Positions 54,815 to 63,346 of a DNA stretch of 64,000 bases are shown piece by piece. The stretch lies in assembly GCA_018657065.1 (NCBI GenBank), contig JABHXU010000025.1:1-64000 (forward strand). The letters run 5' to 3'. Under the pieces are notes generated by a model that was not told the origin of the DNA, searched no databases, and was given only the letters and a program-made list of their open reading frames with translations. Position 1 is the stretch's first letter. Every line of letters begins with the position of its first letter. Position numbers and translations under genes: made by a program. The DNA comes from an archaeon (GTDB lineage Archaea > Nanobdellota > Nanobdellia > Woesearchaeales > GW2011-AR15).

Positions 54815-55819
54815 ATGCAAGAAGCAATGTTTTACAAATCTGAAAATGAGTTTTTAAAATGTGAACTTTGTCCACATAATTGTATAATTCCAAAAAACAA
54901 AAAAGGTATATGTGGTGTTAGACAAAATATAAATCAAAAACTTTTTAGTTTAGTTTACGGAAAAACAATTGCGTATCATGTTGATCCAGTAGAAAAAAAA
55001 CCACTTTATCATTTTTTACCAGGAAGTAAAATTTATTCTTTTTCAACAATGGGATGTAATTTAAAATGTAATTTTTGTCAAAATTTTGATATTAGTCAAT
55101 CTTTAAAAGGAAAAAATGCAGAAATTTTAGGGATTCAAATATCTCCTAAAGAAATTGTTAAAAGTGCAATAGCTTCTCATTGTAAAAGTATTGCTATGAC
55201 TTATAATGAACCAACTATTTTTTTTGAATATGCTTATGAAGTATGTAAAATAGCTAAAAAACATGGATTAAAAACAGTATTTGTAACAAATGGTTATATT
55301 AGAAAACAACCTATAACTAAAATTTCAAAATTTCTAGATGCTGTAAATATTGATTTAAAATCATTTAATGAATATTTTTATAAAAAAATTTGTGGTGCAT
55401 CATTAAAACCAGTGTTAGAAGCAATTAAACATTATTATAAAAAAGGAGTTTTTGTTGAGATAACAACATTGGTTATTCCTGGTGAAAATGATTCAAAAGA
55501 AGAATTAACAAAAATTGCAGAATTCATTAAATCTATTGATAAAAATATACCTTGGCATATTTCTGCATTTCATCCAGATTTTAAAATGTTGGAAAAAGAG
55601 CCAACAGCTATTGAATCATTGGAGAAAGCGTATTTAATAGGAAAAAAAACAGGTTTAAACTATATTTATACAGGAAATATTTATGGTGGACATGAAAATA
55701 CTTTTTGTCCTAAATGTAAAAAAGCAGTTGTAAAGAGAATTGCATATAATGTTATTGAAAATAATATTGATAAAGGACACTGTATGTTTTGTGATAATAA
55801 GATTTCTGGAATTTATTAG
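54815..55819 (+). CDS. amrS: AmmeMemoRadiSam system radical SAM enzyme
   Basis: 334 aa from the ATG at 54815. The N-terminal CELCPHNCIIPKNKKGICGVR knuckle (about 14-34) is followed by the radical SAM core with CNLKCNFCQN (about 81-90) and the TYNEPTIFFEYAYE segment, the normal PflA-like layout. The C-terminal CPKCKK...CMFC forms an added zinc-ribbon. In genomes with the complete system it acts with AmmeMemo proteins in a poorly known modification; partners are not in this window. The frame is open to 54731, but that would overlap the pgk start. Confidence 0.9.
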   Translation: MQEAMFYKSENEFLKCELCPHNCIIPKNKKGICGVRQNINQKLFSLVYGKTIAYHVDPVEKKPLYHFLPGSKIYSFSTMGCNLKCNFCQNFDISQSLKGKNAEILGIQISPKEIVKSAIASHCKSIAMTYNEPTIFFEYAYEVCKIAKKHGLKTVFVTNGYIRKQPITKISKFLDAVNIDLKSFNEYFYKKICGASLKPVLEAIKHYYKKGVFVEITTLVIPGENDSKEELTKIAEFIKSIDKNIPWHISAFHPDFKMLEKEPTAIESLEKAYLIGKKTGLNYIYTGNIYGGHENTFCPKCKKAVVKRIAYNVIENNIDKGHCMFCDNKISGIY

Positions 55820-56460
55820 ATTAAATAAAACAATATTCCTAAAAAATGAAATATACTTCCAGCCAAAACAAATAAATGCCAAATAAAATGAGTATAGGGA
55901 ATTTTTTTCCATAAATAAAAAACAACACCTAATGTGTAAGATAAGCCACCAAGCAAAATCCAAATAAACATTCCTTTAGGAAGCATTTCTAATGTTGGTT
56001 TAATAGCAATAACAATTAGCCAACCCATTGCAACATATAAAAGAGTTGCAAAGGTTTCTTTTTTTCCAAAAAAAACATTTTTAAAAATAATTCCTAGTAT
56101 TGCTAGTAACCAAATAATTCCAAATAAAATATATCCTAAAGTACTTCTCATGGGAACTAGAAAAATAGGCGTATATGTTCCAGCAATAAGTAGATAAATC
56201 ATTGAATGATCAATTCTTCTAAAAACATTTTTGGCTTTAGTAAAAGCAAAAGAATGATAAAGTGTAGAACCTAAATAAAGTAAAAATAAACTTGCACCAT
56301 AAATACTAAAACTTATTATTTTCCAAATATCTTTTTGTTTACTTGCATAAACAACTAAAATTATTAATCCTACAATACTTAAAAGTGCACCTATACCGTG
56401 TGATACACTGTGTGAGACTTCTTCTCCAATAGAAAATAGTCTACGTTTTTTATTGTTCAT
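55816..56460 (-). CDS. Hemolysin III / PAQR-family membrane protein
   Basis: 214 aa, seven helices. Metal-binding motifs of the family are visible: EEVSHSVSHGIGA (13-25), STLYHSF (65-71) with a later DHS, and the C-terminal YTHFIWHLFVLAGSIFHFLG. These are zinc-dependent ceramidase-like hydrolases by fold; bacterial members are called hemolysin III, though toxicity is not established. The gene lies convergent to the radical SAM gene (4-base overlap) and just past three hairpins. Confidence 0.88.
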   Translation of the reverse strand: MNNKKRRLFSIGEEVSHSVSHGIGALLSIVGLIILVVYASKQKDIWKIISFSIYGASLFLLYLGSTLYHSFAFTKAKNVFRRIDHSMIYLLIAGTYTPIFLVPMRSTLGYILFGIIWLLAILGIIFKNVFFGKKETFATLLYVAMGWLIVIAIKPTLEMLPKGMFIWILLGGLSYTLGVVFYLWKKIPYTHFIWHLFVLAGSIFHFLGILFYLI

Positions 56461-56500
56461 AGAATATAAAATAAAAAAGTAAGAATAAATAATTATCTGT

Positions 56501-56560
56501 TGATAATTTTAAAAATTATCAAAGAAAGACTTTGAAATTTCAAAGTTTTCTAAAGAAAAC
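56501..56560. terminator. Three consecutive hairpins downstream of thioredoxin
   Basis: TGATAATTT/AAATTATCA (56501-56521), ACTTTGAAATTTCAAAGT palindrome (56529-56546) and GTTTTC/GAAAAC (56545-56560) stand in a row. The last reaches into the end of trxA. They lie between trxA and the hemolysin III start on the same strand. Confidence 0.45.
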
Positions 56561-56861
56561 TTTCAATTTTTTCTTTTAGAGCATCTTTAGGTAAAGCACC
56601 AACGATTGTACCTGCAACCTCACCTTTTTTAAAGACAAGCATAGTAGGAATACTTCTTATTCCAAATTTACCTGCAGTATCTTGGTTTTCGTCAACATTA
56701 ACTTTTCCAAATTTAACATTAGTCATTTCTTTACTTAGTTCTTCGAATCTAGGGCCTAGCATTCTACATGGACCACACCATTCAGCCCAAAAATCAACAA
56801 CAACAGGTTTTTCTTCTTTTAAGACTTCTTTTTCAAAACTTTCATCTGTAATTTGTAACAT
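56550..56861 (-). CDS. trxA: Thioredoxin
   Basis: 103 aa, one thioredoxin fold. The active site is WAEWCGPCRML (WCGPC at about 29-33), and the cis-proline turn RSIPTMLVF is present (about 71-79). It reduces disulfides in the cytoplasm. AGGTGATAT precedes the ATG. A small membrane protein gene lies upstream on the same strand, with a 65-base gap. Confidence 0.95.
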   Translation of the reverse strand: MLQITDESFEKEVLKEEKPVVVDFWAEWCGPCRMLGPRFEELSKEMTNVKFGKVNVDENQDTAGKFGIRSIPTMLVFKKGEVAGTIVGALPKDALKEKIESFL

Positions 56862-56926
56862 AATATCACCTATAATTAGAGAACAATTTTACTTTATAAA
56901 ATTATGCTTAAACTAATTGTTTAAGA

Positions 56927-57223
56927 TTATTTTTTTTTATACTCTCTTAGATACCGTTTTAAAGGTGCAAGTTCAGCAGTTAAAAGACCTGCTAGACCAA
57001 CGGTTAAAAGAGCGGAAGTTATAACAAAAAGTTCATTTGCTTGCATTACATACAAAATACCATAAAAAGTCTGAACCATTAAGATTATAACCATGAATAA
57101 AAGTCCAAACAAAAATTTTTGTTTTTCCTTATTAAATTTAATTTTTCTAACATAAACTAGAAGTAAAAAAACTAAAAATACAAAATTCAAAAATAACACA
57201 CTTTTTGCAATATCACTAATCAT
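56927..57223 (-). CDS. Small three-helix membrane protein
   Basis: 98 aa with helices at about 7-26, 36-58 and 65-85, and a basic C-terminal tail (KRYLREYKKK). No family is recognised. It begins 48 bases after the small soluble protein gene on the same strand. Confidence 0.5.
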   Translation of the reverse strand: MISDIAKSVLFLNFVFLVFLLLVYVRKIKFNKEKQKFLFGLLFMVIILMVQTFYGILYVMQANELFVITSALLTVGLAGLLTAELAPLKRYLREYKKK

Positions 57224-57271
57224 TTAACAACGTAATGATCTTACCATATTTAAACATTTCTTAGAAATTAG

Positions 57272-57535
57272 CTAAAATAATCCTTTAATCATATCTAAAA
57301 CTGAAAGGTTTTTTTTTGAAATTGGCTTGAATAAAAAAACATCATCTGGATTATTCTCTTTATGTATTTCTTTCTCTCTATGGTTTTCAAGAATAGATAA
57401 AATATGGTCCATTTCATTTAAAGCCCCAATTATTTGGTGATGTTTTTCAGGTTTTAAATCTTCTTTATTATTAGTTAAGTAATTATTAAGTTTACTTTTT
57501 CTTTGTTTTATCCTATTTGACATAGAGTGGATCAT
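57272..57535 (-). CDS. Small soluble helical protein
   Basis: 87 aa, charged and mainly helical (IIGALNEMDHILSILENH), with a C-terminal KNLSVLDMIKGLF tail. Unknown family. Two ATGs (57535 and 57523) fit; neither has a clear ribosome-binding site. Same strand as the three-helix protein, possibly one operon. Confidence 0.45.
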   Translation of the reverse strand: MIHSMSNRIKQRKSKLNNYLTNNKEDLKPEKHHQIIGALNEMDHILSILENHREKEIHKENNPDDVFLFKPISKKNLSVLDMIKGLF

Positions 57536-57636
57536 GTGGCAAGGAAACGTAACCTATTATTTAAATTCACCGTAAAACACTAAAAATTTGTCAATAGACC
57601 GTAACAAATAAATAGTATATATGTTAAAAATAATTT

Positions 57637-58197
57637 ATGGTAGATATTCCAGTCAATATCAAGGATTATATTGTTCAATCAAGAAAATCAGGAATCCCTG
57701 ATTCTAAGATATTTGAAACATTAAAAACTGCGAATTGGCCTGAAGACATTATTAGTTCTGCTATGCAAGAGGCAAATGGAATTATTCAAAGTGTTCCTGA
57801 GCCAGTACAAGAACCAAATTTACAAAATCAAAATCAAACAAACATAGTTGGAGAAAAATCAGTTGAAACAAAAGAAACACAACCTTTGGATAATGTTCAA
57901 ACACAAACAAAAGAGATACAAAATGATAAACCAAAAAAAACAGGTTTTTGTTTTTTAACCTTAATTGCATTGTTATGTTCACCTATACCATTTATTGGTC
58001 TAGGTTTAGCTATGACTTCTTTTGATATTATTAAGAAAAAAAATAAAACCGGAACTTTAATTGCAGTTTTAGCATTAATAATTAACATTGCAGCAATTTT
58101 ATTTGTATTCTATATAATTGTTCAATTATTAACTTTAAATCCTACAGAACTTGAAGGGATTTCATTATATATTGTTGAAAAATTTAATATTTTATAA
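57637..58197 (+). CDS. Helical-module membrane protein, paralogue 1
   Basis: 186 aa. The N-terminus holds a helical module (about 6-46) of the pattern YI-x3-R-x2-G-x2-D-x-x-I-x3-L-x4-W-x4-I, then a Gln/Asn/Thr-rich linker and two membrane helices (about 107-128, 141-165) with a DUF4190-like turn (FDIIKKKNKTGTLIAVLALIINI). The next two genes are paralogues in the same direction. A role is unknown; the module recalls a UBA-like three-helix unit. Its stop is 1 base before the next start. Confidence 0.6.
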   Translation: MVDIPVNIKDYIVQSRKSGIPDSKIFETLKTANWPEDIISSAMQEANGIIQSVPEPVQEPNLQNQNQTNIVGEKSVETKETQPLDNVQTQTKEIQNDKPKKTGFCFLTLIALLCSPIPFIGLGLAMTSFDIIKKKNKTGTLIAVLALIINIAAILFVFYIIVQLLTLNPTELEGISLYIVEKFNIL

Positions 58198-58198
58198 A

Positions 58199-59353
58199 AT
58201 GACAGACGAAACATTAATTGATTATATTAAAAGTACAAGAGAATTAGGTTACAATGATCATCAAATAAAGATTAAACTTCTAGATACAGGATGGAATGAA
58301 AAAGAAGTTGATGAAGCATTAGGAATTAATCAAGAACCACCTAAAGCATCAGAAATTCCACCATTAAATAAACAAAAAGTTGAAGCAAATGATGAGCATA
58401 TAATAAAAATTGACAGAGATCCAGGAATTAGAATTGGAGAAAAAATTTCAGAAACAAAAGTTTCGAATGATGCTTTGAAACCTAAAAATATTTTAGATAA
58501 ACAAAAACTTTTGGATCAAAAAAATGAAGATGCACTTCATAAAGATGCTCCAGAAAAACCTGCTGAAAATCCTTTTGATGATGTTCCTCCTCCTTTAATT
58601 GAAGCTAGTGAAGAGGATAAACCAAAATTAGGTTCAAGTGATTTATTTACACAGCCAGATATTCCAGGTCAAGAAAAACCTCAAGAACAAGTTGAAGAAC
58701 CTTTAGAAAAGAAAAAAATGAGTATTTTAGCAATTGTTGCCCTTGTACTAGCTGTTTTTTTGCCACCTATAGGATTTATTTTAGGAATTATTGCATTAAT
58801 TTTAGTGATTGTTAAAAAAAGAAGAGGCATGGGTTTTGCAATTGCAGCAATAATTGTTAGCATAATAATGACAAGTGTAATTATTTTGGTTTTACCAATG
58901 TTATTTATGAAGAATATGTTTACCGATGTTAATACACAACTTGAGTCAATTAATACTTTAGCTGTAGGCCAAGCATTATGTACTTCTCAAGTAGATGTTG
59001 ATGTGATTAAAGTTGCAGGTACAGATAGAGCTTGTATTTCAAGTGATAAATTTGTAGCTCAAGTTGAAAATAAAGGACAAATAGATATTAAGAAATGGGG
59101 AATGCATTATACACAAAATTTAGGAGATCATGAAATGGAATCTACTGATGCACTTCCTGCATTGGATGTTGGAATAATTAAATTTGATTTATTTGGAATA
59201 AATCGTGATGAAATTGAGATTATTGAAATTGAAACATTTATAGAATTAGAAGATGGAAGTGAAGCATCTTGTGATTCAATGAATCTAAGATATCTTAAAG
59301 AAGAAATTTCTTCAATAGAAGACTGTGATTCAGTTGAATGGGATGATAATTAA
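58199..59353 (+). CDS. Helical-module membrane protein, paralogue 2
   Basis: 384 aa from the ATG at 58199. Module (about 6-42; TLIDYIKSTRELGYNDHQIK then LLDTGWNEKEVDEAL), a charged Pro-rich linker (about 45-165), two helices (about 176-202, 207-235) of the DUF4190 type (GMGFAIAAIIVS), then an extracytoplasmic domain of about 130 residues with four Cys and strands reminiscent of an Ig-like pilin head. The frame opens at 58151 inside paralogue 1; the ATG at 58199, one base after its stop, fits best. Confidence 0.62.
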   Translation: MTDETLIDYIKSTRELGYNDHQIKIKLLDTGWNEKEVDEALGINQEPPKASEIPPLNKQKVEANDEHIIKIDRDPGIRIGEKISETKVSNDALKPKNILDKQKLLDQKNEDALHKDAPEKPAENPFDDVPPPLIEASEEDKPKLGSSDLFTQPDIPGQEKPQEQVEEPLEKKKMSILAIVALVLAVFLPPIGFILGIIALILVIVKKRRGMGFAIAAIIVSIIMTSVIILVLPMLFMKNMFTDVNTQLESINTLAVGQALCTSQVDVDVIKVAGTDRACISSDKFVAQVENKGQIDIKKWGMHYTQNLGDHEMESTDALPALDVGIIKFDLFGINRDEIEIIEIETFIELEDGSEASCDSMNLRYLKEEISSIEDCDSVEWDDN

Positions 59354-59379
59354 AAATAAAAAAACAGGTAACTAAAAAA

Positions 59380-60187
59380 ATGGTAAACGATCAAATTAGG
59401 GATTATATTATAAGATCTAGGACAGCAGGTTATAATGACGAACAAATAAAAAGAGCACTTCAAAATAAAGGGTAGAATACTTTTGATATTAATGAATCAT
59501 TTAATCAAGTTGGAAGCGCACATAAAACAGTAACAAAGCATACACATGCGTCAAGTCATTCATCGCATTCAAGTTCTCATAAACCAACAAGTGAAAAATA
59601 CAATACTATGGCAATTATTGCTTTTGTTTCAACTTTTGTTGTACCTTTACTTGGTTTGATTTTAGGTTTTATTGCAATAGGACAAATAAAAAAATCTGGT
59701 GAAAAAGGAAAAGGATTTGCTATTGCAGCAATTGTGATAAATTTAATTGGTGTGCTAGTAATGATTGCGTTTTTTGGAGTTGGAATGGTTGCATATTTTG
59801 GAATGCTTGATCCTGCAAGAATGTTGCCTGAGAGATGTCAGTCTACAGCAGGTATGGATTGTATAGACCGAGCAGCAGTATCAACATCAGGAGTAGTTTT
59901 TCCATTAAGAAACAAACAATCAAGGTTTTAAAATTAATATAATGGATTTAAAAGGTATATCTTGTGATGGTCCTTCAGGAGGTATTGCTGGAACTTCTGG
60001 AAACATAATTACAAATTATGAGTTTGTGCCTTTTGAAGTTAATAATAATGAAATAATTAAACTTCAAATAGACTGTGACTTAAATTCAGGTGATAAGTTT
60101 TCAGATGTTTTTACTGTAACTTTTGAGAATCAAGAAACAGGATTAAGACATGATGTTAATGTTGATATTATGAGCAAAGTGTCTTAA
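59380..60187 (+). pseudogene. Helical-module membrane protein, paralogue 3 (broken)
   Basis: It starts with the same module (MVNDQIRDYIIRSRTAGYND), but the codon for the conserved Trp of the GW step is TAG (59473-59475). The frame then continues without other stops through a Ser/His-rich linker, an in-frame ATG at 59608 and two DUF4190-like helices up to 59931. From about 59920 the family sequence continues in another frame (NQGFKINIMDLKGISCDG and the tail to 60187, with a GLRHDVNV motif), so a one-base frameshift is present too. Translation from 59608 could give a 107-aa fragment. Two lesions suggest recent inactivation or assembly errors. Confidence 0.7.
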
Positions 60188-60218
60188 TTATTAAAAAAAA
60201 GTTAAGAAAAAAAAAGGA

Positions 60219-61148
60219 TTAAGCGGAAGCTTTTCCTTTTTCCATTTCATCATTTAAGAAGTTTAGATTTTCAATTAATTCTTTATATGAATTTCTAACA
60301 GTAACTTCAGTTACATCAGCAACTTTAGCAATTTCTGCTTGAGTTTTTCTTTCATTATGGATTTTACTTGCAATGTAAAGAGCACCTGCTGCAATTCCTT
60401 TAGGACTTCTTCCTGAAGTAATTTCTTCTTTTGTTGCAACTTGAACAATATCCAAAGCTTTTGTTTGGGTTTGTGGATCAAGTTTTAATTCACTTGCAAA
60501 TCTTGCAACATAATTCATTGGATCAATTGGTAGAGTTCTAATGTTTAGATTTCTACTGACATATTTGAAATTTTTAGCAACTTTCTTTTTATCTATACCA
60601 GTAACATCAGAGACTTCATTTAATGTTCTAGGAATATCATACATTCTTAGAACAGCATAAACAACTCCAGCTACAACAGCTTCAGTTGAATGACCTCTAA
60701 CAAGTCCTCTTTGGACTGCTTCAGTATAAATTCTTGAAATTTCTTCTTCAACATAATTAGGAAGACCTAAAACAGAGACAATTCTTTTAATTTCTGAGAG
60801 AGCTAATCTTAAATTTGATTCAATTGCAGTACTAACTCTTCTTTGCCAAAGTCTTAATCTGTAGAATTTATCTTTATCTTTTTTAGATAATTTGTGTAAA
60901 TCTGATTTAGTTCCTATAGTAGTACCTAGACCTCTATCTTCTTGTGTGTAAGTTAGTGGAGCTCCAGTTCTTCTTCTATTTTCACTTGATTCACTATCAA
61001 ACTCTCTCCATTCCTGGCCAAAGTCAAATAGTTTATCGTCTAAAACAAGTCCGCATGATTTGCATGCTACTTCTCCTTTTTCTTTATTCCAATGTAATGC
61101 TTCTGCAGTGCATTCAGGGCACTTTTTGTATTGTAAATCTTTGATCAT
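60219..61148 (-). CDS. tfb: Transcription initiation factor TFB (TFIIB)
   Basis: 309 aa from the ATG at 61148. Zinc ribbon CPECTAEALHWN...CKSCG (about 9-33), B-finger/reader region with GRR-like basic residues (ENRRRTGAPL), then two cyclin repeats (about 105-198 and 205-295; GHSTEAVVAGVVYAVLR and GRSPKGIAAGALYIASK). It bridges TBP and RNA polymerase. GGAGG lies 8 bases before this ATG, so the upstream GTG at 61172 is not the start. A long structured leader precedes it. Confidence 0.95.
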   Translation of the reverse strand: MIKDLQYKKCPECTAEALHWNKEKGEVACKSCGLVLDDKLFDFGQEWREFDSESSENRRRTGAPLTYTQEDRGLGTTIGTKSDLHKLSKKDKDKFYRLRLWQRRVSTAIESNLRLALSEIKRIVSVLGLPNYVEEEISRIYTEAVQRGLVRGHSTEAVVAGVVYAVLRMYDIPRTLNEVSDVTGIDKKKVAKNFKYVSRNLNIRTLPIDPMNYVARFASELKLDPQTQTKALDIVQVATKEEITSGRSPKGIAAGALYIASKIHNERKTQAEIAKVADVTEVTVRNSYKELIENLNFLNDEMEKGKASA

Positions 61149-61160
61149 TTTAGTTATCCT

Positions 61161-61205
61161 CCAGTTTCTCACTGGGGCATCAAAAACCTTTGGTTTTTAC
61201 ATGCC
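61161..61205 (-). promoter_or_regulatory. Structured 5' leader of tfb
   Basis: On the transcript, GGCAT..AAAAACC-AAA-GGTTTTT..ATGCC (61205-61176) forms a long stem and CCAGT-GAGAA-ACTGG (61175-61161) a second one. The second lies directly before the GGAGG Shine-Dalgarno (about 61156-61160), so folding could control access to it. The surrounding 100 bases are distinctly GC-richer than the neighbourhood. No known riboswitch class is recognised. Confidence 0.45.
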
Positions 61206-61305
61206 TCCTATGATTATTATGTAGCCTCGTCTTTCTAACTCGTATCACCCCTGTCAGAATCAGAAAAGACTCTAAATATTATGTGTATGGCAAGTTAAAA
61301 ACAGG

Positions 61306-61317
61306 TTATATTTAAAT
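61306..61317 (-). promoter_or_regulatory. TATA box of tfb
   Basis: ATTTAAATATAA on the minus strand predicts a start near 61286 and hence an unusually long leader of about 138 bases. Confidence 0.5.
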
Positions 61318-61377
61318 GTTTCGTTTAAGGTTTTTTGATTTATAGACGTGAAGCACGTTTTTAAGAGTTTTGCGAAG

Positions 61378-61386
61378 CTTTATAAA
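61378..61386 (+). promoter_or_regulatory. TATA box, leaderless start of prf1
   Basis: CTTTATAAA centred about 26-27 bases before the ATG at 61410. The divergent tfb TATA lies 60 bases away, so the two genes share a control region. Confidence 0.5.
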
Positions 61387-61409
61387 ATTTTTTAGATTTC
61401 AATATATTA

Positions 61410-62507
61410 ATGGCAATAACAAGTAAACAAAGACGTGAACTTCTTAAGTTCGTTAAAAATTTAGAGGGAATTAGAGGTAGACATACTGAGCTTGTTAGTG
61501 TTTATGTTCCTGCAGGCTATGATCTAAATAAAATAATTCAACATTTAGCTCAAGAACAAGGTACTGCAAGCAATATTAAAGATTCAACTACAAGAAAACA
61601 CGTAACAGACTCACTTGAGCGAATGATTCAACATTTAAGATTATATACGAAAACTCCAGAACACGGATTAGCAGCATTTGCAGGAAATACTTCAGACAAA
61701 GAAGGGCAACAAGATATTGAAGTTTTTTCACTTGAACCACCTGAACCACTAAATTTTCGACTTTATAGATGTGATAAGATTTTTGTTTTAGATGCTCTTA
61801 AAGAAATGTCAGAGCGTAAAGATATTTATGGTTTAATCGTTATGGATAAAAGAGAGGGAAATATTGCTCTATTAAAAGGGAAAACAATTTTGCCATTAAC
61901 AAAAACTTCTTCTTATGTTCCAGGAAAAACAAGAGCAGGAGGACAATCAGCACAGAGATTTGAAAGACTTAGGGAGGGTGCTGCAAAGGAATTTTATAAT
62001 AAATTGGCTGAATATGTAAAAGATAATTTTCTATATAATAAAGATCTTAAAGGCATTATTGTTGGAGGACCAGGTCACACAAAAAATGAATGGGTTGATG
62101 GTAATTATATAACTGATCTTCTTAAAAGAAAAATTATTGCAATTAAAGATTTAAGTTATACTGGAGAATTTGGACTTCAAGAATTAGTTGATAAAAGCCA
62201 AGATGTTTTAGCTAATGAAGAAATTAGCAAAGAAAAAGATCTAATGCAAAAATTTTTTGAAAAACTTTCAACATCTCCAAGAAATGTAGCTTATGGAGAA
62301 TTACAAGTTAAAAAAGCTCTGGATCAAGGAGCTGCAGACATAGTTTTGTTAAGTGAGATAGTTCCAGAAGATAAAGTTGAAGAATTTGAACTTGTAGCAG
62401 AACAATTTGGAAGTAAAGTAGAACTAATTTCAGTTGAAACTAGAGAAGGAACACAACTTAAAGAATTAGGTGGATTTGCTGCTATTTTAAGATATGAGAT
62501 GCACTAA
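61410..62507 (+). CDS. prf1: Peptide chain release factor aRF1
   Basis: 365 aa, normal length of the archaeal form. The codon-recognition domain has the NIKS-equivalent NIKD at 55-58 (ASNIKDSTTRK) and YRCDKIF (YxCxxxF, 119-125). The GGQ motif is at 177-179 (AGGQSAQRFERLREG). The C-terminal domain ends LGGFAAILRYEMH. It releases the peptide at all three stops and recruits ABCE1, also encoded here. All three stop codons end genes in this window. The Ser-to-Asp change in NIKS is unusual. Confidence 0.95.
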   Translation: MAITSKQRRELLKFVKNLEGIRGRHTELVSVYVPAGYDLNKIIQHLAQEQGTASNIKDSTTRKHVTDSLERMIQHLRLYTKTPEHGLAAFAGNTSDKEGQQDIEVFSLEPPEPLNFRLYRCDKIFVLDALKEMSERKDIYGLIVMDKREGNIALLKGKTILPLTKTSSYVPGKTRAGGQSAQRFERLREGAAKEFYNKLAEYVKDNFLYNKDLKGIIVGGPGHTKNEWVDGNYITDLLKRKIIAIKDLSYTGEFGLQELVDKSQDVLANEEISKEKDLMQKFFEKLSTSPRNVAYGELQVKKALDQGAADIVLLSEIVPEDKVEEFELVAEQFGSKVELISVETREGTQLKELGGFAAILRYEMH

Positions 62508-62539
62508 ACTTAATAAATGATTTTCTTATTTGATTTACT

Positions 62540-63202
62540 ATGCATTATTTAATAAAAAAAGCTTTCAAAGAATTGTATCCAAGTAAAGAAATAACTTTTG
62601 ACGCTAAAATAAAATATTCAAAAGCATTCAAAGGATATAATGCGAATGTTAAATATGCAAGAAATATGACGAATTTTGAATTTCGCTTATCATATAGTTG
62701 GAAAGAGATTAGTGATGAGATTAAAATTGGACTTCTTCAATCATTAATTAATAAAATGTTTAGAACAAATATTGAAACAATTAATCAAGAATTATATGAA
62801 ATTTATTTAAAGAAAATTCCTAAAGTTACACCGAAATTGGAATGTAATCCTCTTCTTGAAGAATCGTTTATTAGGATAAATGAAAAATATTTTAACGGTA
62901 TGATGATCCAACCTAATTTAGTTTTTGGTGGCAAAAATTTTCATACACTAGGTACTTATAATTATGCAAATGATCAAATTATGATTTCTTCTCTTTTAAC
63001 AAAGGACCAAAACTTACTAGATTATGTGATGTATCATGAGATGCTTCATAAAAAATTTCAATACAAAAAATCTGGAAAAAAAACATTTCATCATACAAAA
63101 GAGTTTAAAGAATGGGAAAAAAGATATGAAGATAAAGATGTTGAAAAAAAACTTCAGAATTTTGTTAGGAAAGAAAAACTAAAAAAAACATTTTTTTGGT
63201 GA
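62540..63202 (+). CDS. SprT/YgjP-like zinc metallopeptidase
   Basis: 220 aa. A zinc site HEMLHKK (HExxH) at about 175-181 with later His and Glu (FHHTKEFKEWEKRYEDKD) forms the SprT-like or WLM-type catalytic core. An N-terminal region (1-90) of unrecognised strands and helices precedes it. Related proteases act on DNA-protein crosslinks or are uncharacterised. It follows prf1 by 32 bases. Confidence 0.78.
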   Translation: MHYLIKKAFKELYPSKEITFDAKIKYSKAFKGYNANVKYARNMTNFEFRLSYSWKEISDEIKIGLLQSLINKMFRTNIETINQELYEIYLKKIPKVTPKLECNPLLEESFIRINEKYFNGMMIQPNLVFGGKNFHTLGTYNYANDQIMISSLLTKDQNLLDYVMYHEMLHKKFQYKKSGKKTFHHTKEFKEWEKRYEDKDVEKKLQNFVRKEKLKKTFFW

Positions 63203-63331
63203 AGCTATAAACAAATTATTGAAAAAATATTAAGAGAAATATAATTTATTATTAATCTCTCAAACAAAAACCTTAAAAACTTTAATAATTTAACGAGAGT
63301 TATCTTTATAAATATCAAGTAAATTCTCAAA

Positions 63332-63338
63332 GAGGAGG
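63332..63338 (+). promoter_or_regulatory. Strong Shine-Dalgarno of aIF5A
   Basis: GAGGAGG lies 8 bases before the ATG at 63347. An AT-rich TATA-like CTTTATAAATA is about 35 bases upstream of the start. Confidence 0.55.
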
Positions 63339-63346
63339 AAATAAGA

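Noticed and set aside
59473-59475. In-frame TAG at a conserved Trp position, with a variant aRF1, as a sign of stop-codon reassignment
   Set aside because: TAG ends other convincing genes here (at 3152, 42586, 48255, 55819 and 63745), and the third paralogue also has a frameshift, so decay or error explains it better.
61197-61208. Start-stop (ATG-TAA) element after GGAGG in the tfb leader
   Set aside because: Only one base separates GGAGG from the ATG, too close for normal initiation.
61160-61290. tRNA gene in the GC-richer region upstream of tfb
   Set aside because: No T-loop consensus or cloverleaf pairing could be found on either strand.
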